From contig NZ_JABFUC010000013.1 in NCBI RefSeq assembly GCF_022341425.1, positions 1 through 64,000 of the forward strand: 64,000 bases of DNA, read 5' to 3'. Position 1 is the stretch's first letter, and the number at the start of each line of letters is the position of its first letter. A program made the translations under genes and the position numbers. The stretch comes from Billgrantia campisalis. Its GTDB lineage: Bacteria; Pseudomonadota; Gammaproteobacteria; Pseudomonadales; Halomonadaceae. This document shows, piece after piece, positions 1 through 10,052 of this stretch. Under the pieces are notes generated by a model. It saw only the letters and a list, made by a program, of their open reading frames with translations. It was not told the DNA's origin and ran no database searches.

Positions 1-42
1 GGCCACCACGGCTTGTCGGCGTTCTTCGGAGTAGCGAGGCAT
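1..42 (-). CDS. Transposase-like HTH protein, N-terminus only
   Basis: The minus strand reads ATG at 42 followed by MPRYSEERRQAVVA, the usual opening of small helix-turn-helix transposase subunits (IS3/IS911 OrfA-like). A good ribosome site (AAGGAG) sits about 7 bases upstream on the minus strand. Only 14 codons are inside the window, so the element, its ends and whether it is intact cannot be judged. It lies just after the recD stop codon, in the same direction, so an insertion sequence probably abuts the recCBD operon. Confidence 0.6.
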   Translation of the reverse strand, partial: MPRYSEERRQAVVA

Positions 43-70
43 GAGCGTCTCCTTTCGCCCCCTGATCGGT

Positions 71-2386
71 TTATAAGAACAGGGTATCAGAGGGCACGAC
101 ACTCATCCTGACACTGGGGGCCACCTCCCTCGTCACCGCCTCATCCAGCATCCCGCGGCCAGTCTCCACCAGCGTCAGCCAGTGCCTGGCGCGGGTGATG
201 CCTGTGTAGACCAACTCCCGGGTGAGGATGGGGTTGGGGGCGTCGGGGAGCAGCAGGGCGGTGTGGGTGAATTCCGAGCCCTGGGATTTGTGCACCGTCA
301 TGGCGAAGACGGTTTCCACCGCCTGCAGGCGGCTGGGCAGCACCCACTTGATGCTGCCGCTGCCATCGCTTGCCGGGAAGGCGACCCGCAGCAGGGTGCG
401 GCCGGGCTGCTGCGCTGCGTTGCGCGAGTCCGGCACGGCGAGGGTGATGCCGATATCGCCGTTCATCAGCCCCAGGCCGTAGTCGTTGCGGGTGACCAGC
501 ACCGGGCGGCCTTCGAACCAGCCTTGTTCCAGCTCCAGGTCGCTGGCCTGGAGCAGCCCCGCGCGGCGCAGGGCGCGGCCGATGCGTGGGTTGAGGCCCT
601 CGATCCCCCAGGGGCCCTTGCGCAGGGCGCAGAGCAGCTGGAACTGGCCGTGGGCCTGCAGCACGGCGCGGGCCCAGGCGTCGAAGGGCTGGCGCGCTTC
701 GCTTTCGCCGAAGGTGCTCTCGTCGGGACGTTTGCTGCGCAGCATTTCCAGGTAGTGGCGGTAGCCGAGCGGAGGGGCGACAGGGTCGCCGCGCCGGTCG
801 GTACGGCCCTGGCCGCGCTGGGAAAAGCCGGCGGGGTTGCCCTCCACCACCAGCCTGTCCAGGCCCGAGTCCTCGGCGTCGCTGAGAGGCAGCCGGGCCA
901 GGTCCCGATAGCGCGCTTTCCCTTCAGCGCCGAAGACCTCGCGCACGGCGCGGCGTTTCTCCCTGGCCAGGCGCTTGTCGGGCAGCGGGCGGTTGACCGC
1001 CTCGGCGAGCCGGCCGATGCCGCTTTGTGCATCGAAGCGGTGGCTCACCCGCAGCATGGCGATGGCCTGGTCCAGCGGCTGGCCGTCGGTGTCCCGGTAC
1101 TGCGCGGGAATCGGCGTGCCGGTCACGGCCTCCAGCCAGTCGGCGGTCTCGGCGCTGTAGTGGCCGCCCTCGGCGCGCTGGCAGAGATCGCCCAGCACGG
1201 CGCCGGCCTCCACCGAGGCGAGCTGGTCCTTGTCGCCGAGCAGGATAAGCCGGGCCCGGGCGGGCAGGGCGGTCAGCACCGCCGCCATCATCTCGATATC
1301 CACCATGGAGGCTTCGTCGATCACCAGGGCGTCCAGCGCCAGGGGGTTGCCGGCGTGGTGGCGGAAGTGGCGGGTGTCCGGCCGCGAGCCCAGCAGGCGG
1401 TGCAGGGTCGTCACTTCCGTGGGAATGCTGTCGCGCAGGGTCGAGATATCCACACCCTGTTGGCCCACGGCGCCGGCCAGCTCGGCAAGCGACAGTTGCT
1501 TGACCTGGCCGGCGATGGATTCGTTAAGCCGCGCGGCGGCCTTGCCGGTGGGGGCGGCCAGGCGGATACGCAGCGCCCGGGCGCTGGCGGTGTCGGGGCG
1601 GCCGAGGGCCATGGCCTGGAGCAGGGCGAGCAGCTTGACCACGGTGGTGGTCTTGCCGGTGCCGGGGCCGCCGGTGATCACCGCGAAGGGGGAGCGGGCG
1701 GCCAGGGCGCAGGCGGTTTTTTGCCAGTCGAGCTCGGTCGTGGTGGGGAAGAGGGCGTCCAGGGCGGTGGCCAGTGTCTTGGGGGCGGTGGCGGTATCGG
1801 GGCGCCTGGCGGCGCCAGTCGTGAGCTGAAGCTTCCTCCTACAGGCTTCGTCGCTTGTGCCGAGCCTTGCCGAGATATGGCGGCGGATCTCCTGCTCGTA
1901 CTGCCAGTAGCGGCGCAGGTAGAGGCGCGGGCCGTGGGGACCGGGGGCGTGGACCAGGGGCGTGCTGCCTGGCGCGGCGTTGGCGACCAGGCTGGGGTTG
2001 GCGAGGGCTTGCTCCCAGTCGGCGAGGGTCAGGCCGTCGAGCACCTCGCTGGGCAGCGGCGGCGGGTCGCTGAGGTCGTCGCCCTCCGGCGGCAGCGAGA
2101 GGGCCAGGTCCGGGGCCTCCAGGGTGGCGGCCAGGTCGAGGCAGACGTGGCCGCGGCCCAGCTGGTGGCTGGCGAGTGCCGCGGCCAGCAGCAGCGGTGC
2201 CGGGGCCTCGGGTACCTCGCGATGCAGGAAGGCCGCCAGGGCCCGGTCCAGGGCGCGCAGCCAGCCGCGCTCCACCCAGCGCGCCAGCAGTGCCATCAGC
2301 GCCGGCGTCTCGTCCAGGGCCGGATGCCGCGTGGGGGACTCGGGCGGTTCGGGCAGGTCCTCGAACAGGTCCTTGATGTCGTTCAT
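71..2386 (-). CDS. recD: Exonuclease V alpha subunit RecD
   Basis: 771 aa, the 5'-to-3' helicase subunit of RecBCD, acting in the cytoplasm on double-strand DNA ends. Visible motifs: Walker A GGPGTGKTTT near residue 237, Walker B VIDEASMVD near 350, and the C-terminal UvrD-like motif MTVHKSQGSEF. The start [12 protein letters not shown] is chosen because its ATG overlaps the recB TGA (ATGA); the open frame extends much further upstream but only as a shadow of recB. It is the last gene of recC-recB-recD. Length is slightly above the usual 600-700 aa, partly through a linker near residues 170-200 that reads through a palindromic stretch around 1825-1850 (see findings). Confidence 0.96.
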   Translation of the reverse strand: MNDIKDLFEDLPEPPESPTRHPALDETPALMALLARWVERGWLRALDRALAAFLHREVPEAPAPLLLAAALASHQLGRGHVCLDLAATLEAPDLALSLPPEGDDLSDPPPLPSEVLDGLTLADWEQALANPSLVANAAPGSTPLVHAPGPHGPRLYLRRYWQYEQEIRRHISARLGTSDEACRRKLQLTTGAARRPDTATAPKTLATALDALFPTTTELDWQKTACALAARSPFAVITGGPGTGKTTTVVKLLALLQAMALGRPDTASARALRIRLAAPTGKAAARLNESIAGQVKQLSLAELAGAVGQQGVDISTLRDSIPTEVTTLHRLLGSRPDTRHFRHHAGNPLALDALVIDEASMVDIEMMAAVLTALPARARLILLGDKDQLASVEAGAVLGDLCQRAEGGHYSAETADWLEAVTGTPIPAQYRDTDGQPLDQAIAMLRVSHRFDAQSGIGRLAEAVNRPLPDKRLAREKRRAVREVFGAEGKARYRDLARLPLSDAEDSGLDRLVVEGNPAGFSQRGQGRTDRRGDPVAPPLGYRHYLEMLRSKRPDESTFGESEARQPFDAWARAVLQAHGQFQLLCALRKGPWGIEGLNPRIGRALRRAGLLQASDLELEQGWFEGRPVLVTRNDYGLGLMNGDIGITLAVPDSRNAAQQPGRTLLRVAFPASDGSGSIKWVLPSRLQAVETVFAMTVHKSQGSEFTHTALLLPDAPNPILTRELVYTGITRARHWLTLVETGRGMLDEAVTREVAPSVRMSVVPSDTLFL

Positions 2387-5300
2387 GGGCGAACCTCCGC
2401 CGCCATGGCGTGAGTGGGCGCTGACTCGCCGCGAAAGAGGGCGTCCAGGGTGTCGATCAGGGCCCGGGGCGGGCGCTCGGCGTAGACGCCGCGGCCCTCC
2501 GTGGCGGTGGCGGGGCCGATGCCGCGCAGGAAGACGGTCAGCGAGCCGCCGATATGGCGGTCGTAGTCGTAGTCCGGCAGGCGCGACTCGAGCAGCCGGT
2601 GCAGGGCCAGCAGGTAGAGGGCGGCCTGCAGGTCGTAGCGCTTGTCGGCCATGGCGTCGCGCATGGCCGCCTGGGTGTAGGCGTCGTCGTCCGGCCCCAG
2701 GTGGTTGGACTTCCAGTCCAGCACGTAATAGCGCCCGTCCCGTTCGAACACCAGGTCGATAAAGCCCTTGAGCATGCCGTTCAGGGTGTCGGCGTCCAGC
2801 GCCGGGCGCGGGGCCCCGGCCAGGGTGTAAGCGCTGACATGGCGATCCAGCGCGGGAGTGGCGACCCGGTGGGCGGCGAACCAGAACTCCATCTCCACCT
2901 GATAGCTGGCCAGCTCCTCGAGGCGCACCGGCGGCGCCTCGGGCAGCGGCAGCGGCGTGGTCAACAGCTCCCCCAGCCAGCCGTTGAGGGGGGCCAGCCA
3001 GGCGCCCCAGCCGCGCAGCTGGGTGCGCCGGGCGAGCATCTCCTCGCGCAGGGCGGCGTCCCGGGCGGCGCGGCCGAAGCCCTGCTCGCCGGCCCACTCC
3101 AGCAGGCCATGCAGGAAGGTGCCGGGGCCGGGGCCGCGGGGGAAGCGGTGCAGGCGATGGGCCTGGGGCGGGAGCGTCGCGGCGCTGTCGCGGGGCTCGT
3201 CCATCACCTCGAAGGCGGTGGCCTCCAGGGGCGTGGTGGGCTCGGGCAGGATGGCCGCCTCGCCTGCTTTGGGAGGTAAGTCAGTGCTGACTGGGGCGCC
3301 GCTCTGCGCGGGGGCGGGCATGGGCTCGAGGATGGCGCCGCTGGTGCGCAGTGCCGAGTAGCTGGCGATCCACCAGTGCTCCCGGGCTGGGCGCGTGGGT
3401 CGGCGCGCCTCGCCCAGCTCGCCCTCGCCCTGGGCCGGGGTAAAGAGCTCGGCGGTGGCGGGGGGCGCCGGCTCGATGACGATGGCCGGTTCATTGCCCT
3501 TGAGGGCGGCCAGGGCCGCGCCGAGGTTCTCCGGGGTCAGAGCCTCGCCGTTGCCGAGCAGCTGGCCCAGGGCGCTGGCCTCCAGCCCCTTGAGGGGGGC
3601 GACCCCCAGCCAGGTGGCGTGGCGGGCCCGGGTCAGGGCCACATAGAGCTTGCGCAGGTCCTCGCCCAGGCGCTCCCGGTCGGCGATGGCCAGGGTCGTC
3701 TCGTCGGCGGCCAGGCTCAGGCGCAGCCGACCCTCGGCGTCGTGCCAGCGCAGCGGCGAGTCGTCGGCCTTGGTGGCGCGGTGGTTGCCGATAAAGGGCA
3801 GGAACACCAGCGGGTACTCCAGCCCCTTGGACTTGTGGATGGTGATCACCTGCACCAGGTCGGCGTCGCTCTCCAGGCGCAGCCTGTGAGCCTCGCCCTG
3901 GTCGTCCGGGGCGGCGATGGCCTCGGCGAGGAAGCGGATCAGCGCATGCTCGCCGTCGAGCTCCTGGCTGGCGTGTTGGAGCAGCTCGCCAAGATGCAGT
4001 AAGTCGGTGAGCCAGCGCTCACCCTCGACGAATGTCTGCACGGACGAATCACTGCGTTGCTCGGTGCTCGTCAGTTCGCCTAACCCCTCGTTATGTCTCA
4101 CTTCCTGCGCGCCTGGCGCCTTGTGCTTCATTCCGTTCGACGATTCGTTGGCGGGCTGTTTAGCCAGCAGCCGGCCGGGCACCTCGAAGTCGTTCATCAG
4201 CCGGCGCAGCAGCGGCAGCACCCCCTGGCGCTGCCAGAGGCGGTGGTAGTCGCGGAACTGCAGCACCCGGGCCTCCCAGGCCAGTTCGTCCTGCTGCAGG
4301 CGGTCCAGGGCGGCGAGGTCCAGGCCCAGGCTGGGGGTGGCCAGGGCGGCACGCAGCAGCCGCTCGTCCTCGGGGTCGGCGCAGGCGCGCAGCCAGGTCT
4401 CCAGCTCGGCGGCCATGGGCGAGGCGAACACCTTGTCCTTGTCGGAGAGATAGACGCTCTTCACCCCGCGGCGGGCCAGGGCGCGGCGGATCTCCCGGGC
4501 TTCATTGATGCCGTTGACCAGCACCGCCATATCCGAGGGGGCCAGCGGCGTGACGGCCTCGCCATCGTCGAAGCCCGCCGCGCCGCGCCGGCCCCGCTCC
4601 AGCAGGGCGACCATGTGTGACGCGCAGCGCTCGGCCATCTCGCCCAGATAGGCGCCCTTGCCGAGGGGCTCGTCGCTGTCCAGTTGCCAGAGGGTCATGG
4701 CCGGCTGGGGGTGGCCGTCGACCACGAGGGCATCCTTGCTGCCCTTCGCCTTGACCGCGGTGAAGGGCACCGGGTTGCGGCCGTCGCCCTCCTTAAACAG
4801 GAAGGCGCCGGGCGGGTGGGCCTCGGCGAATTCGAAGCAGCGATTGACCGCGGCTACCATGGCGGCGCCGGAGCGGTAGTTGGTGCCCAGGGTGACGTGG
4901 CGGCCGGCGGTGTCGCGGCGGGCCTGGAGGTAGGTGTAGATATCGGCGCCGCGGAAGGCGTAGATCGCCTGCTTGGGGTCGCCGATCAGGAAGACGCCGG
5001 TCTCCGGCGAGTTGTCGGCCAGGCGGTAGACCCGGTCGAAGATGCGGTACTGCACCGGGTCGGTGTCCTGGAACTCGTCCACCAGGGCCACCGGGAACTG
5101 CTGGCGAATACGCTCGGCCAGGGTTTCGGCGCTGGGGCCCTTCAGGGCGCGATCGAGATGGGTGAGCAGATCGTTGGGGCCCATCTCGGCGCGGCGCTCC
5201 TGCTCGCGGGCGAGCCGCGCCCGACACCACTGCACGGCATGGATCAAGAGGTCGGCATGGGGCTCGGGCAGGGCGTCCAGCGCTTCGGGCAGCTCGGCCA

Positions 5301-6405
5301 GGGCCTCCCAGGCCGCCGGCACGGGGGGCGTGCCCTCCTTCCAGATTTCCGCCATGCCCGCAGGCGTCAGGCGCTTCCAGGCGGCGGCGGTCAGCGCCGG
5401 GCGGGTCGCCTCGCCTTCGCACCAGTCGCGCAGGGCCCCCAGCCAGCTGGCGCGGCTCTTGGCATTGAAGCTCTGCCCCTTAAAGGCCTTGCGCTGGGCG
5501 GCCTCCTCCAGGGCCGGCACCAGCTCGTCGAGCCAGGCGGCCCAGGGCGCCTTGAGCTCGGCGAGGCGCGCCTCACGCTCCGCCCGGGCCGCGGCCAGGG
5601 TCTCGGCGGGGGGCGGGGCGCGGTGATCCAGGGCATCACTTTCGGGAATCAGCGGGCGCACGGCGCTATAGAGGGAGGCGCGGCCCTCGGTGGGGGACTC
5701 CCAGTAGCGGGTGATCTCGGCCAGGGCCTCGGCGTCCAGCGGGTAGTAGAAGCTGCGCCAGTAGTCGCGCACCACCTCCTGCTCGAGCTCGCTCTGGTCG
5801 GTGGTCAGCTCCAGGGAGAAGAGGCTGCCGCTGTCGAAGGCGTGCTCCCGTAGCATGCGGTAGCACCAGCTATGGATGGTGGAGACGGCGGCCTCGTCCA
5901 TCCACTCGGCGGCCAGCTGCAGGCGCCGGGCGCAGGCCGGCCAGGCGGCCGGGTCGTACTGGTCGCGCAGGGCGAGCAACAGTGGATCGAGTTCGGTTGA
6001 CGGGGCTGATCCGGGGGCAGGCCTACGAGGAGGCGCTGTGAACCCCTCCCTGGGCGCTACCGATGCCATCCCTGGCATAGGACCTCCTCTCCGGCCTGCC
6101 CCCGGCGCCCCTTCGCCAGGCGCCTCGTCACGGAAGACCTCCGCCGCCTCCACCAGCCGGGCACGAATCCGCTCGCGCAGCTCCTGGGTAGCGGCGTTGG
6201 TAAAGGTCACCACCAGGATCTCCGGCGGGGTCAGGGCGCGGGGGAAGGCGGCCTCGTCCTCGGGGTGGCGGGCGCCGAGCACCAGGCGCACGTAGAGCAG
6301 GGCGATGGTGAAGGTCTTGCCGGTGCCGGCGCTGGCTTCGATGAGCCGGCTGCCGTGGAGCGGAAAGGTCAGTGCATTCAGCTCGACGGGCTGGGTATCA
6401 CTCAT
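2383..6405 (-). CDS. recB: Exonuclease V beta subunit RecB
   Basis: 1340 aa helicase-nuclease subunit of RecBCD. It has the UvrD-type Walker [10 protein letters not shown] near residue 25, the DEFQDTDP helicase motif [15 protein letters not shown] in the C-terminal helicase lobe, and the nuclease signature [10 protein letters not shown] near residue 1230. Its ATG overlaps the recC stop and its stop overlaps the recD start. Two low-complexity stretches look foreign to the family: residues about 100-135 ([11 protein letters not shown]...APREGFTAP), encoded by a structured 108-bp repeat, and residues about 750-795 ([19 protein letters not shown]...), encoded by a lower-GC segment. Both keep the frame and fall where loops would tolerate insertion, so the protein is probably still functional. 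Confidence 0.96.
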   Translation of the reverse strand: MSDTQPVELNALTFPLHGSRLIEASAGTGKTFTIALLYVRLVLGARHPEDEAAFPRALTPPEILVVTFTNAATQELRERIRARLVEAAEVFRDEAPGEGAPGAGRRGGPMPGMASVAPREGFTAPPRRPAPGSAPSTELDPLLLALRDQYDPAAWPACARRLQLAAEWMDEAAVSTIHSWCYRMLREHAFDSGSLFSLELTTDQSELEQEVVRDYWRSFYYPLDAEALAEITRYWESPTEGRASLYSAVRPLIPESDALDHRAPPPAETLAAARAEREARLAELKAPWAAWLDELVPALEEAAQRKAFKGQSFNAKSRASWLGALRDWCEGEATRPALTAAAWKRLTPAGMAEIWKEGTPPVPAAWEALAELPEALDALPEPHADLLIHAVQWCRARLAREQERRAEMGPNDLLTHLDRALKGPSAETLAERIRQQFPVALVDEFQDTDPVQYRIFDRVYRLADNSPETGVFLIGDPKQAIYAFRGADIYTYLQARRDTAGRHVTLGTNYRSGAAMVAAVNRCFEFAEAHPPGAFLFKEGDGRNPVPFTAVKAKGSKDALVVDGHPQPAMTLWQLDSDEPLGKGAYLGEMAERCASHMVALLERGRRGAAGFDDGEAVTPLAPSDMAVLVNGINEAREIRRALARRGVKSVYLSDKDKVFASPMAAELETWLRACADPEDERLLRAALATPSLGLDLAALDRLQQDELAWEARVLQFRDYHRLWQRQGVLPLLRRLMNDFEVPGRLLAKQPANESSNGMKHKAPGAQEVRHNEGLGELTSTEQRSDSSVQTFVEGERWLTDLLHLGELLQHASQELDGEHALIRFLAEAIAAPDDQGEAHRLRLESDADLVQVITIHKSKGLEYPLVFLPFIGNHRATKADDSPLRWHDAEGRLRLSLAADETTLAIADRERLGEDLRKLYVALTRARHATWLGVAPLKGLEASALGQLLGNGEALTPENLGAALAALKGNEPAIVIEPAPPATAELFTPAQGEGELGEARRPTRPAREHWWIASYSALRTSGAILEPMPAPAQSGAPVSTDLPPKAGEAAILPEPTTPLEATAFEVMDEPRDSAATLPPQAHRLHRFPRGPGPGTFLHGLLEWAGEQGFGRAARDAALREEMLARRTQLRGWGAWLAPLNGWLGELLTTPLPLPEAPPVRLEELASYQVEMEFWFAAHRVATPALDRHVSAYTLAGAPRPALDADTLNGMLKGFIDLVFERDGRYYVLDWKSNHLGPDDDAYTQAAMRDAMADKRYDLQAALYLLALHRLLESRLPDYDYDRHIGGSLTVFLRGIGPATATEGRGVYAERPPRALIDTLDALFRGESAPTHAMAAEVRP
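6003..6110 (-). repeat. Structured inverted-repeat element, copy 1 (inside recB)
   Basis: Read on the minus strand (the recB mRNA sense), this is a 108-bp element with an 11-bp perfect inverted terminal repeat (CCGGGGGCAGG / CCTGCCCCCGG at 6095-6105 and 6011-6021), an inner stem GAGGAGG/CCTCCTC, a hairpin ATGCCA-GGGA-TGGCAT, and a strand GTAGCGCCCAGGGA. A second copy of identical length lies at 47903-48010. The two copies differ by paired, compensatory changes in both inner stems. Here it is translated in frame as about 36 residues of RecB. Confidence 0.88.
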
Positions 6406-9400
6406 TTGCCGTTCCCCCCGTTTTTATCCCCTTTTACCGCCAGATAGAGCGGGGCCAGCAGCCGCTCGGTCAGTGTTGGAAAATCCAGCCTAGCGACGTC
6501 GGGCCGTTCGTCCTTGGTGGCCGGCGCGGCGGCCATCAGGGCGGCGAAGTTTGGCCAGCGGTGGGCGAGGTAGGCGTTGCGGTCCACCTCGCCGGCGCTG
6601 AAGGCGTCGCCTTCGTAGGCCTTTCTTGCCTGCTGCCAGGCGTCGCTATCGGGGCCGTTGTGTTGCATAGAAGTGTCGTGCTTGTCGACCTTGGCCAGCC
6701 AGGCGAAGGCGGTATCACAGGCCAGCGGCAGGGGTTCGCGCATCCCCGCCTGCCAGGCGTCGATCAGCTCGCCGAGGCGCTGCCGGGCAGCCGTGGCCTC
6801 CAGGGGCGGCAGGGTGACGCTGCCGGCCTTGGAGAGCAGCCGGGTGGTCAGGGGCGCCTCCAGGTTGCCGGCCAGGTGGGCCACCCAAGGGCGAACCAAC
6901 TGGGCCCAGCGGTAGCGCTTCTGCTTGATCAGGCTGCTGCTGGTCAGCAGCAGGCGGCAGCGCTCGCCTTGGTCGTTCGTGCGCAGCTGATCGAGCCAGT
7001 CCTCCAGGGGCGGGGTGGTGCGGGTGGGCAGCGCCAGGCGCACCGGCTCGGGCTCCTCCAGCGCATGGGGCCAGGCGTCGATCAGCTCGGCGTACTCGGC
7101 GAACAGCGCCTCCATGGGCTCGGCGAGGCTCTCGCGCATGCGCTCGGCGAAGGCGCCCATGGCCAGTACCCCCTGGCCTTCCAGACGCTTGAGGGCGTCG
7201 TCGAGCGCCGCGACCCGGGGTTGGCCGGCGTCGACAACGCGGCGCTGGGCCTGGATCAGGGCGTCCTGAAGCTGCCAATGGGTCAGGCCGTCGAGGGTAA
7301 AGGGTTCCTGGTCGAGGCTGGTGATGTCCTCGCGCTCCAGAAAGACCCGCAGCCGGGTATTGAAGAAGGCCTTGGCCGGGTCGCGCAGAAAGCTGCCGAG
7401 CTGGGCCAGCGTCAGCGGGTTTTCCTGCTCGAAAGAAGAGAGAGAACTCTTGACGCTTGGAAGGGCTTCGATTCCTTCATCCGCACTTGCTGGATGCACA
7501 TCCCGCCACTCATGGGCATAGGTAAAGCGGCGCCGGGCCGAGACATCCCGGGCCGCCTGCCGGGCCGGGGTGGGGAAGTAGTCGCGGCTAAAGGGCTGCA
7601 GCGGATGCTCGGTGGTCAGGGTTGCCAGGAGGTTGCCGCGGTCCGCGGTCCGCCAGCCGGCGGCCAGGTGGTCGCGCAGCTGGCCCACCAGCACCGAGGG
7701 GGGCTTCTCGGCGTTATCGACGATGCTGCGCCCCACCCAGCTGATATAGAGTTGGCGGCGCGCCGAGAGCAGCGCCTCCAGGAAGAGGTAGCGATCGTCC
7801 TCGCGGCGCGAGCGGTCGCCGGGGCGGTAGTCGCCGTGCATCAGGTCGATATCCAGCGGCGGCTGGCTGCGCGGGTAGTCGCCGTCGTTCATGCCCAAGA
7901 GACACACCCGTTGGAAGGGGATGGCGCGCATCGGCATCAGGGTGGCGAAGTTGACCGCCCCGGCCAGGAAGCGCTGGGAGAGGCTGTGCTCGTCGATCTG
8001 CGAGAGCCAGTGCTCGCGCACCACCGAGAGCGGCAGTTCCCGGGTCAGCCCCGCCTCCCGGGCGCTCTCCTGGAAGGTCTGCAGGCCCTGCTCCAGGCGC
8101 GCGAGCATCAGGCTGTCGGCGGCTTCTTCCGCGCTGAAGCAGGCCTCCAGCAGCTCGCGCAGGGCCGCCACCCAGCCATCCACGTCATGGGCCTCGCGCA
8201 GCCGTTGCCACTGGGCCTCCAGGGTCTCCAGCAGCTGTGCCAAGGGGCCAGCGAGGCCCGCCTCCAGGCCGCCGATATCGTCGTAGGGCTCGATGCCCCG
8301 CCAGGCGCCGCCGTCGCCCACCGCATAGCCGAGCAGCAGCCGGCGCAGGCCGAAGGCCCAGGTGTTCTGGGTCAGGCCCTCGGGCAGGTCGAGGCTGCCG
8401 CGCTGGCGGGCGTCGAGCCCCCAGCGGATGCCGGCGCCCTCGATCCAGCGGGCGAGCGTCGGCAGGTCCGCCTCGCCGAGGCCGAAGCGGGCCCGCAGCG
8501 CCGGCACCTCCAGCAGGTCGAGCAGGTCGCTCACCGAGAAGCGCAGCTCTGGCAGGCGCAGCAGCTTTTCGAGAGCCACCATCAGCGGCAGGCGGTGACG
8601 GTCGGCCTGGTCGGAGAGGGTAAAGGGGATATGCCGCGGGTCGTCCGGCGGATACTGACCGAAGACCGCCTGGATATGCGGGGCGTAGTGGTCGATCTCC
8701 GGCACCATCACGATGATATCCCGGGGCCTGAGCTCGGGGTCGGTAGCGAAGGCGGCCAGCAACTGGTCGTGGAGGATTTCCACCTCCCGCTGGGGGCCGT
8801 GGGCGACGTGGAAGACGATGGAGTCGTCTTCGGCCGGGTCCAGCGCCGGCCAGGTGTCGCGAGTCTCGGCGAGCGGACGCAGGGCGCGGATATCGTCCTG
8901 TAGCTGGTGCAGCAGCAGGCCCGGCGAGTCGTCCGGCACACAGGGCTCGAAGAGGTCGATACGCAGCGCCTCGCCCTCGAAGAGCGACTGGTAGGCGCCG
9001 GCGTCGTCGTGTTCGTCGAGCAGGCGCAGGTAGTCGCGGCCCTGCTTGCCCCAGGCCGCCAGCAGCGGCTGGGCGTGCAGGTGCAGGGCGGCCTCGCCGT
9101 CGCCATCGCCGAGCACGTCGAGGCGCTCCGGCATCCCCGGCTTGCGGGCTTGCCGCCTTCGCGCCGCCCGCAACAGCTCCTTGTGCTCGATGATATCGGC
9201 CCAGTAGTGCTCGCAGGGGTTGTGCACGCAGAGCAGCACCTGGCTGACCCGGGCGATGGCGGCCAGGGCCTCCAGGGTCTGGCTTGGCAGTGAGGAGATG
9301 CCGAAGACCACCACCCGGCGCGGCAGGCCGGCGGGCGGCGCCTGGGGATCGAGGGCCTCGGCGGCGGCCAGGAAGCGACGATGCACCCGGGCGCGGCTGG

Positions 9401-10052
9401 AGTCGATACCGGCGGCGCCATGGGCGGCCTCCACGTCGGCACACAGCGCCCGCCACAGCTCCGGCTGCCAGCGCTGGGCCTCCTCCAGGGGGCGCGCCTC
9501 GCCGCGGGCGGAGATACGCACGTCCTGCCCCGCCGCCCAGGCGTCCAGCCAGTCGGCCCGGTAGACCTGGTACTGGTCGAAGAGGTCGGCCAGGCGCTCG
9601 GCCAGCTGGTGATGCTTGCGCAGGTCGGCGTCGTCGGCCAAAAAACGCGCCAGGGGCGCGAAGCTGGGCCGCTCCAGCAGCCCCGGCAAGAGGCGCAGCA
9701 GCCGCCACACCAGCCGCGACTTGTCCAGGGGCGAGGTGGCGGGCACCGCGTTCTCGTCGCCGCTGACCTGGGTCAGTACGCTGCGATAGGCCTGCCACAA
9801 AAAGCGTGCCGGCAGGGTCACGTCGAGGGCCGCGGCGATGCCGGCACCGCCCTGGGGGGCGTCCTCGGCCAGCGCCAGCTTGAGCCACTGGCCGATGCCG
9901 TTGCTCTGCACCAGGATGGTCTCGTTCTCCAGCGGGCCCAGGGGGTGGCGGGTCATCCATTCCACCGCCAGGCCGCGCAGGGCCTCCAGGCGGTTGCCGT
10001 GGATCACCATAAAGCCGGGCTGGAGCGGGGTGGCGTTAGTGGCCAGGGGCAT
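6402..10052 (-). CDS. recC: Exonuclease V gamma subunit RecC
   Basis: 1216 aa, the subunit that splits the duplex and scans for Chi in RecBCD. The N-terminus (HGNRLEALRGLAVEWM, then LENETILVQSNGIGQWLKLAL) is the standard RecC opening, and LLGMNDGDYPRSQPPLDIDLM is a family hallmark. An upstream in-frame ATG at 10082 exists, but the ATG at 10052 is preferred: GAAGGA precedes it by about 7 bases and MPLATN fits the family. First gene of the operon; the stop overlaps recB by ATGA. The same 5' end recurs as a decayed fragment at 13531-13651. Confidence 0.95.
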   Translation of the reverse strand: MPLATNATPLQPGFMVIHGNRLEALRGLAVEWMTRHPLGPLENETILVQSNGIGQWLKLALAEDAPQGGAGIAAALDVTLPARFLWQAYRSVLTQVSGDENAVPATSPLDKSRLVWRLLRLLPGLLERPSFAPLARFLADDADLRKHHQLAERLADLFDQYQVYRADWLDAWAAGQDVRISARGEARPLEEAQRWQPELWRALCADVEAAHGAAGIDSSRARVHRRFLAAAEALDPQAPPAGLPRRVVVFGISSLPSQTLEALAAIARVSQVLLCVHNPCEHYWADIIEHKELLRAARRRQARKPGMPERLDVLGDGDGEAALHLHAQPLLAAWGKQGRDYLRLLDEHDDAGAYQSLFEGEALRIDLFEPCVPDDSPGLLLHQLQDDIRALRPLAETRDTWPALDPAEDDSIVFHVAHGPQREVEILHDQLLAAFATDPELRPRDIIVMVPEIDHYAPHIQAVFGQYPPDDPRHIPFTLSDQADRHRLPLMVALEKLLRLPELRFSVSDLLDLLEVPALRARFGLGEADLPTLARWIEGAGIRWGLDARQRGSLDLPEGLTQNTWAFGLRRLLLGYAVGDGGAWRGIEPYDDIGGLEAGLAGPLAQLLETLEAQWQRLREAHDVDGWVAALRELLEACFSAEEAADSLMLARLEQGLQTFQESAREAGLTRELPLSVVREHWLSQIDEHSLSQRFLAGAVNFATLMPMRAIPFQRVCLLGMNDGDYPRSQPPLDIDLMHGDYRPGDRSRREDDRYLFLEALLSARRQLYISWVGRSIVDNAEKPPSVLVGQLRDHLAAGWRTADRGNLLATLTTEHPLQPFSRDYFPTPARQAARDVSARRRFTYAHEWRDVHPASADEGIEALPSVKSSLSSFEQENPLTLAQLGSFLRDPAKAFFNTRLRVFLEREDITSLDQEPFTLDGLTHWQLQDALIQAQRRVVDAGQPRVAALDDALKRLEGQGVLAMGAFAERMRESLAEPMEALFAEYAELIDAWPHALEEPEPVRLALPTRTTPPLEDWLDQLRTNDQGERCRLLLTSSSLIKQKRYRWAQLVRPWVAHLAGNLEAPLTTRLLSKAGSVTLPPLEATAARQRLGELIDAWQAGMREPLPLACDTAFAWLAKVDKHDTSMQHNGPDSDAWQQARKAYEGDAFSAGEVDRNAYLAHRWPNFAALMAAAPATKDERPDVARLDFPTLTERLLAPLYLAVKGDKNGGNGK

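Noticed and set aside
182..2413. 743-aa open frame on the plus strand across recD
   Set aside because: It is the antisense shadow of recD in GC-rich DNA; low-complexity Gly/Ala/Val/Gln composition and no family motif.
6372..8903. 843-aa plus-strand frame opposite recC
   Set aside because: Shadow of recC; Gly/Gln/Ala-rich with no domain, while recC on the other strand has full-length family matches.
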